Under the pieces are notes generated by a model. The model worked only from the letters and a program-made list of their open reading frames with translations. It searched no databases and had not been told where the DNA came from. From Streptomyces sp. CB03234 (lineage in GTDB: Bacteria; Actinomycetota; Actinomycetes; Streptomycetales; Streptomycetaceae), in NCBI RefSeq assembly GCF_001905885.1, contig NZ_LIYH01000001.1:684169-748168 (forward strand): DNA of 64,000 bases. The letters run 5' to 3'. Of the stretch, positions 61,039-64,000 are shown in pieces. Positions within the stretch are counted from its first letter, which is position 1, and each line of letters opens with the position of its first letter. The position numbers and the translations under genes are program-made.

Positions 61039-62233
61039 GGTGGCGGACGCCATCGAGGAGCTGGGGCCCTGGCAGCGGGCGCTGCGCGCCCAGTTCCCCA
61101 TCGTCGTCGGCCACCCGGACCTGGCGTACCTGGACAGCGCGGCCACCGCGCAGAAGCCGCAGGCCGTCCTGGACGCCGTACAGCACTATCTGACCACCTC
61201 CAACGCCAACGCGGGCCGGGGCTCCTACCCGTGGGCCAACGCCACCACCGCGCTGGTGGAGGACGCCCGCGACCGGGTCAAGCGGTTCCTGGACGATCCG
61301 GATCCGGACCGGTCGGCCGTGCACTTCACCAGCGGGACGACGGAGGGGCTGCGCACGGTCGCGCGGGACTGGCTGCCACAGCTGCTGGCCGACGGGGACG
61401 AGATCGTCGTCCCGTTCCACGACCACCAGGCGAACCTGTCGCCGTGGCTGGAGGCCCAGGAGCTGCTGGCCCGCCAGGGGATCGGCGTCCGGGTCCGGGA
61501 GCTGCCCTACCAGGCGTCCTCCGGCGACTACGACCCGGCCGCGCTCGCCGCCGTCGTCGGCCCGCGCACCCGTTTCGTGGCCGCCACGCACGTCCACCAC
61601 GTGTACGGCGGCGACATGAACGTGCACCGGATCCGCCGGGTCGTCGGGCCGGACGTACCGATCTGCCTGGACGCCGCGCAGAGCGTCGGGCACCTGCCGG
61701 TGTCGGTGGCCGGCCTGGACGTGGACTTCGTGGTGTTCTCCGGCCACAAGGCGCTCGCCCTGCCGGGTACGGGCGCGGTGTGGGCGCGGGGGCGGCGCGG
61801 TCCCGACTTCCGGCCCGGCGGGTGGCAGGGCACCCCGAACACGGTCGGCATCGCCTCGCTCGTGGCGGCCCTGGACTGGCTGGACGCCGCCGGGACCGAC
61901 CGGATGGAGCGCTGGACCGTGGCGCTCACCTCCCTCCTGACCGACGGGCTCAGCCGCATGGCGGACACCTACGAGGTCCTGGGCTGCCGCACCAGCCTGG
62001 CGGCCGGCTCCGACGTACAGCGGCGCCGGAGCCTGGTCACCTTCAGGCACCGGGCGATCGACGCCCACGACCTGGGTTTCATCCTCTTCAGCCACGGGTT
62101 CATGGTGCGCTCCGACGGACACTGCCAGGCCGGGAGAGGGGAGAAGGACGGTTCCGTACGCGTCAGTCTCCATGTGCACAACACACCCGAAGAGATCGAA
62201 AGGCTCCTCACCACGCTCGCCAGCCTGCAATGA
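61031..62233 (+). CDS. Class V aminotransferase/SufS-like cysteine desulfurase
   Basis: A 400-residue fold-type I PLP enzyme close to SufS-type desulfurases: AYLDSAATAQKP near the N-terminus, TSGTTEGLRTVA, a His-rich THVHHVYGG, SGHKALALPG with Lys240, and late SDGHCQAG with a Cys near the place of the SufS catalytic Cys. It could take sulfur from cysteine and pass it to the rhodanese domain of the upstream protein. GTG 61031 lies inside the preceding gene. No suf genes are adjacent, so a dedicated biosynthetic role is likelier than Fe-S assembly. Confidence 0.88.
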   Translation: MTEVADAIEELGPWQRALRAQFPIVVGHPDLAYLDSAATAQKPQAVLDAVQHYLTTSNANAGRGSYPWANATTALVEDARDRVKRFLDDPDPDRSAVHFTSGTTEGLRTVARDWLPQLLADGDEIVVPFHDHQANLSPWLEAQELLARQGIGVRVRELPYQASSGDYDPAALAAVVGPRTRFVAATHVHHVYGGDMNVHRIRRVVGPDVPICLDAAQSVGHLPVSVAGLDVDFVVFSGHKALALPGTGAVWARGRRGPDFRPGGWQGTPNTVGIASLVAALDWLDAAGTDRMERWTVALTSLLTDGLSRMADTYEVLGCRTSLAAGSDVQRRRSLVTFRHRAIDAHDLGFILFSHGFMVRSDGHCQAGRGEKDGSVRVSLHVHNTPEEIERLLTTLASLQ

Positions 62234-62276
62234 TTTTCAATAGCAGAAGCGGGTCACGTGGTGCGGAGGGACACGG

Positions 62277-63041
62277 GTGGCGATGGGTGTGAACGCGGTG
62301 ACGGCCGCGCGATGGGTGGAGCGCTGGGAGGACCAGCAACAGCGGTACGCGGTCGACCGCGAGGAGAGCCTCACCGTCATCGCGGACGTGGTCGAGCATG
62401 TGACGCGCGGCCAGGCCGGGCCGCCGCTCGTCCTCGACCTGGGCAGCGGGCCGGGCTCCCTGGCGGCACGGCTGGCCGGCCGCCTCCCGGGCGCCGAGGT
62501 GCTGGCCGTCGACGGCGACCCGCTCCTGCTGGAGCTGGGCAGCACGTACTACGGCTCCGCCCTCCGTTACGTCGAGGCGATGATCGGCGAGCCGGGCTGG
62601 CTCGACGCCCTCGCCCTGGACCGCCCGGTGGACGCGGCCGTGTCCACGACGGCCCTGCACTACCTGGACCGCCGCACCCTGTGCGAGGTCTACCGCGACC
62701 TGGCCGGGCGGCTGCGTCCGGGCGGCGTCCTCGTCAACGGCGACCACATCAGCCCGGACTCCCCGAAGGTGTCCGAGCTGGCCGTCGACATCGGCCGCCG
62801 CCACGCCGAGCGGCACCTGACGTTCACCCACGACGACTGGGAGTCCTGGTGGTCGGGCGCGGCCTCCGACCCGGAGCTGGCCCGCTTCCTCGGCCGGCGC
62901 GGGGGCCACCGGCACCCGCGCTGCGAGGGCAACGACCTGACCGTCTCCAGCCACCTGGACCTGCTGCGCGAGGCCGGGTTCGCGCAGGTGGGCGTGGTCT
63001 GGCAGTACGGCCACAGCCACATCCTGGCCGCCGTCCGCTGA
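62277..63041 (+). CDS. SAM-dependent methyltransferase
   Basis: A 254-residue class I methyltransferase with VLDLGSGPGSL (52-62) as motif I, VLAVDGDP as the acidic strand, and LRPGGVLVNGDH. GTG 62277 has GGAGGG 6 nt upstream; ATG 62283 is possible. It is the last gene of the PLP/sulfur operon and converges with the peptidase-like gene with a 1-bp gap. It may S-, N- or O-methylate the operon product. Confidence 0.9.
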   Translation: MAMGVNAVTAARWVERWEDQQQRYAVDREESLTVIADVVEHVTRGQAGPPLVLDLGSGPGSLAARLAGRLPGAEVLAVDGDPLLLELGSTYYGSALRYVEAMIGEPGWLDALALDRPVDAAVSTTALHYLDRRTLCEVYRDLAGRLRPGGVLVNGDHISPDSPKVSELAVDIGRRHAERHLTFTHDDWESWWSGAASDPELARFLGRRGGHRHPRCEGNDLTVSSHLDLLREAGFAQVGVVWQYGHSHILAAVR

Positions 63042-63042
63042 C

Positions 63043-64000
63043 CTACGCGCCGGACGCCGCCACCGCGATGACGGCCCTGACCTGGGCGGTGATGTCCGCC
63101 CGGCTGCGCAGGAACTCCGGGTCCGTCACCGCGTCCGTGTTCCCCGCGCCGAACCGCAGCACCGGCGTGTGCACATGCCCGCCCGGCAGGTCCGGCAGGC
63201 CCAGCCGGTCGCGCAGGAGTGTGGCGCGGTACGCGATCTCGTTGGACAGGTAGTCCCCGCCGCCGCCCGCGCGGGCCGCCGAGCCCGGCGTCGGGCCGTC
63301 GGGGCGGACCACCGGGGCCGTGCCGCCCGCCGGGATCTCGGTCACCGACGTGTTGTCGTACACCGGGAACGGGCCCGTGCCGGCCGCGACGATCTTCGCG
63401 TACGGCAGGGTCGTCGCCGTCCACTGCGGTTGCGAGGCCGGGTCGGCGACCGGCACGGGGCCCCGCTCGGACACGTTCTCGTTGTCGCCGAACCCGCCGC
63501 GCCAGGCCCCGTTGTAGCGCTCGATGTCGAAGCGGCCGACCCGGCCCTGGCTCACCGTCGTGAAGGCGTCCACGCGCGGCAGGTGCGGCGCGAGGGTCCG
63601 CTCCACCTCGCCGTCCGCGAAGTCCGCCCACCGCACCGGGAACACCGCCGTCTCCACCCGGGCGAGCTGCCCGTCCGCCGTACGGATCAGCGTCCCGTCC
63701 AGCGCCAGCGCCGCCGCGCCCGACGGGTTGCTGATCCGGATGTCCCGGTCCAGCGTGAACGGGTCGAACCCGGTCATCAGCACCCGCTTGACGCCCTTGC
63801 CCACGGGGTGGCGGATGGTGTCCTGGCCGCGCGAGGAGGTCTCCAGCCGGTCCAGCAGCCGCGCCCGCGCTTCCGGCGTCAGGGGGAATCCCGGCTCCCA
63901 GGCGCGCAGTTCCCGCGTCATGGCCAACCGCGCCCAGTACAAGGGCCGGTCGTCGTCCCGGCTCAGGTCACCCCGCGCCGGTCCCCGTCCCTGCGCGCGG
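63043..64000 (-). CDS. Pyroglutamyl-peptidase-like protein with Ser at the Cys position (partial)
   Basis: The frame remains open through the right edge (upstream residues include LSRDDDRPLYWARLAMTREL), so the N-terminus is missing; over 310 residues remain. It matches the peptidase C15 fold: MTGFDPF opening, FDIERYNGAW holding the expected Glu, and GGHVHTP with the catalytic His. The strand that carries the catalytic Cys in C15 (YxCN) reads GDYLSNEIAY, with Ser instead. It may be inactive, a binding protein or use Ser. It is longer than classical pyrrolidone peptidases (about 215 residues). Confidence 0.85.
   Translation of the reverse strand, partial: RAQGRGPARGDLSRDDDRPLYWARLAMTRELRAWEPGFPLTPEARARLLDRLETSSRGQDTIRHPVGKGVKRVLMTGFDPFTLDRDIRISNPSGAAALALDGTLIRTADGQLARVETAVFPVRWADFADGEVERTLAPHLPRVDAFTTVSQGRVGRFDIERYNGAWRGGFGDNENVSERGPVPVADPASQPQWTATTLPYAKIVAAGTGPFPVYDNTSVTEIPAGGTAPVVRPDGPTPGSAARAGGGGDYLSNEIAYRATLLRDRLGLPDLPGGHVHTPVLRFGAGNTDAVTDPEFLRSRADITAQVRAVIAVAASGA

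Overview
The window is high-GC actinobacterial chromosome, most likely Streptomyces. The signs are near-exclusive G/C third positions, GTG/TTG starts with GGAGG sites, leaderless starts, SARP and LAL regulators, a matB/mbl neighbourhood and a rare in-frame TTA codon. It holds three blocks.

Block 1 (1-7500) is the right end of an integrated mobile element. It carries a clamp-like partial gene, an HU-like protein, a phage-type RuvC-like resolvase, a 30-residue Cys/Gly-rich peptide, a methylase-like protein lacking its catalytic motif, a DUF4192 protein and a helix-turn-helix/coiled-coil protein. Most genes are separated by short perfect GC hairpins. The block stops at 7451-7500, a 3' fragment of a CAU-anticodon tRNA with no 5' half, which is what a displaced attachment site looks like. 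No integrase or conjugation gene is visible, so the rest of the element lies to the left.

Block 2 (7754-43388) is a hybrid NRPS-PKS biosynthetic cluster beside the tRNA site. The core operon reads A-T-C-A-T, C-A[luciferase-like monooxygenase]-T and KS-AT-T-reductase. Reading the adenylation pockets by eye suggests an aromatic residue, Val/Ile, glycine and one ketide unit, with reductive release. Around it lie MbtH, a flavin reductase, an acyl-CoA carboxyltransferase, an amidohydrolase, a KAS III/ACP/KAS II cassette, two near-duplicate O-methyltransferases, a thioesterase, an alpha/beta hydrolase, a second luciferase-like oxidoreductase, a GMC oxidoreductase, a ferritin-like diiron protein, an SDR and an MFS exporter. 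Control is by a SARP and a LAL regulator. The LAL gene has a TTA codon, implying bldA dependence. Two opposed triplets of 11-bp-phased heptamers in a divergent promoter look like SARP operators.

Block 3 (43611-64000) resembles conserved chromosome with some unusual genes. It has a YqhA-like membrane protein fused to an IstB ATPase, two Ohr genes with MarR-family neighbours, matB with a carboxyltransferase, an MFS transporter, a GAF kinase with a decayed ATPase box, an Mbl/MreB-like protein, EI24 and LysE membrane proteins. It also has a compact four-gene operon (type III PLP decarboxylase, cysteine-synthase/rhodanese fusion, SufS-like protein, methyltransferase) that may make a sulfur-containing amino acid derivative. 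The window ends inside a pyroglutamyl-peptidase-like gene whose catalytic Cys position is Ser.
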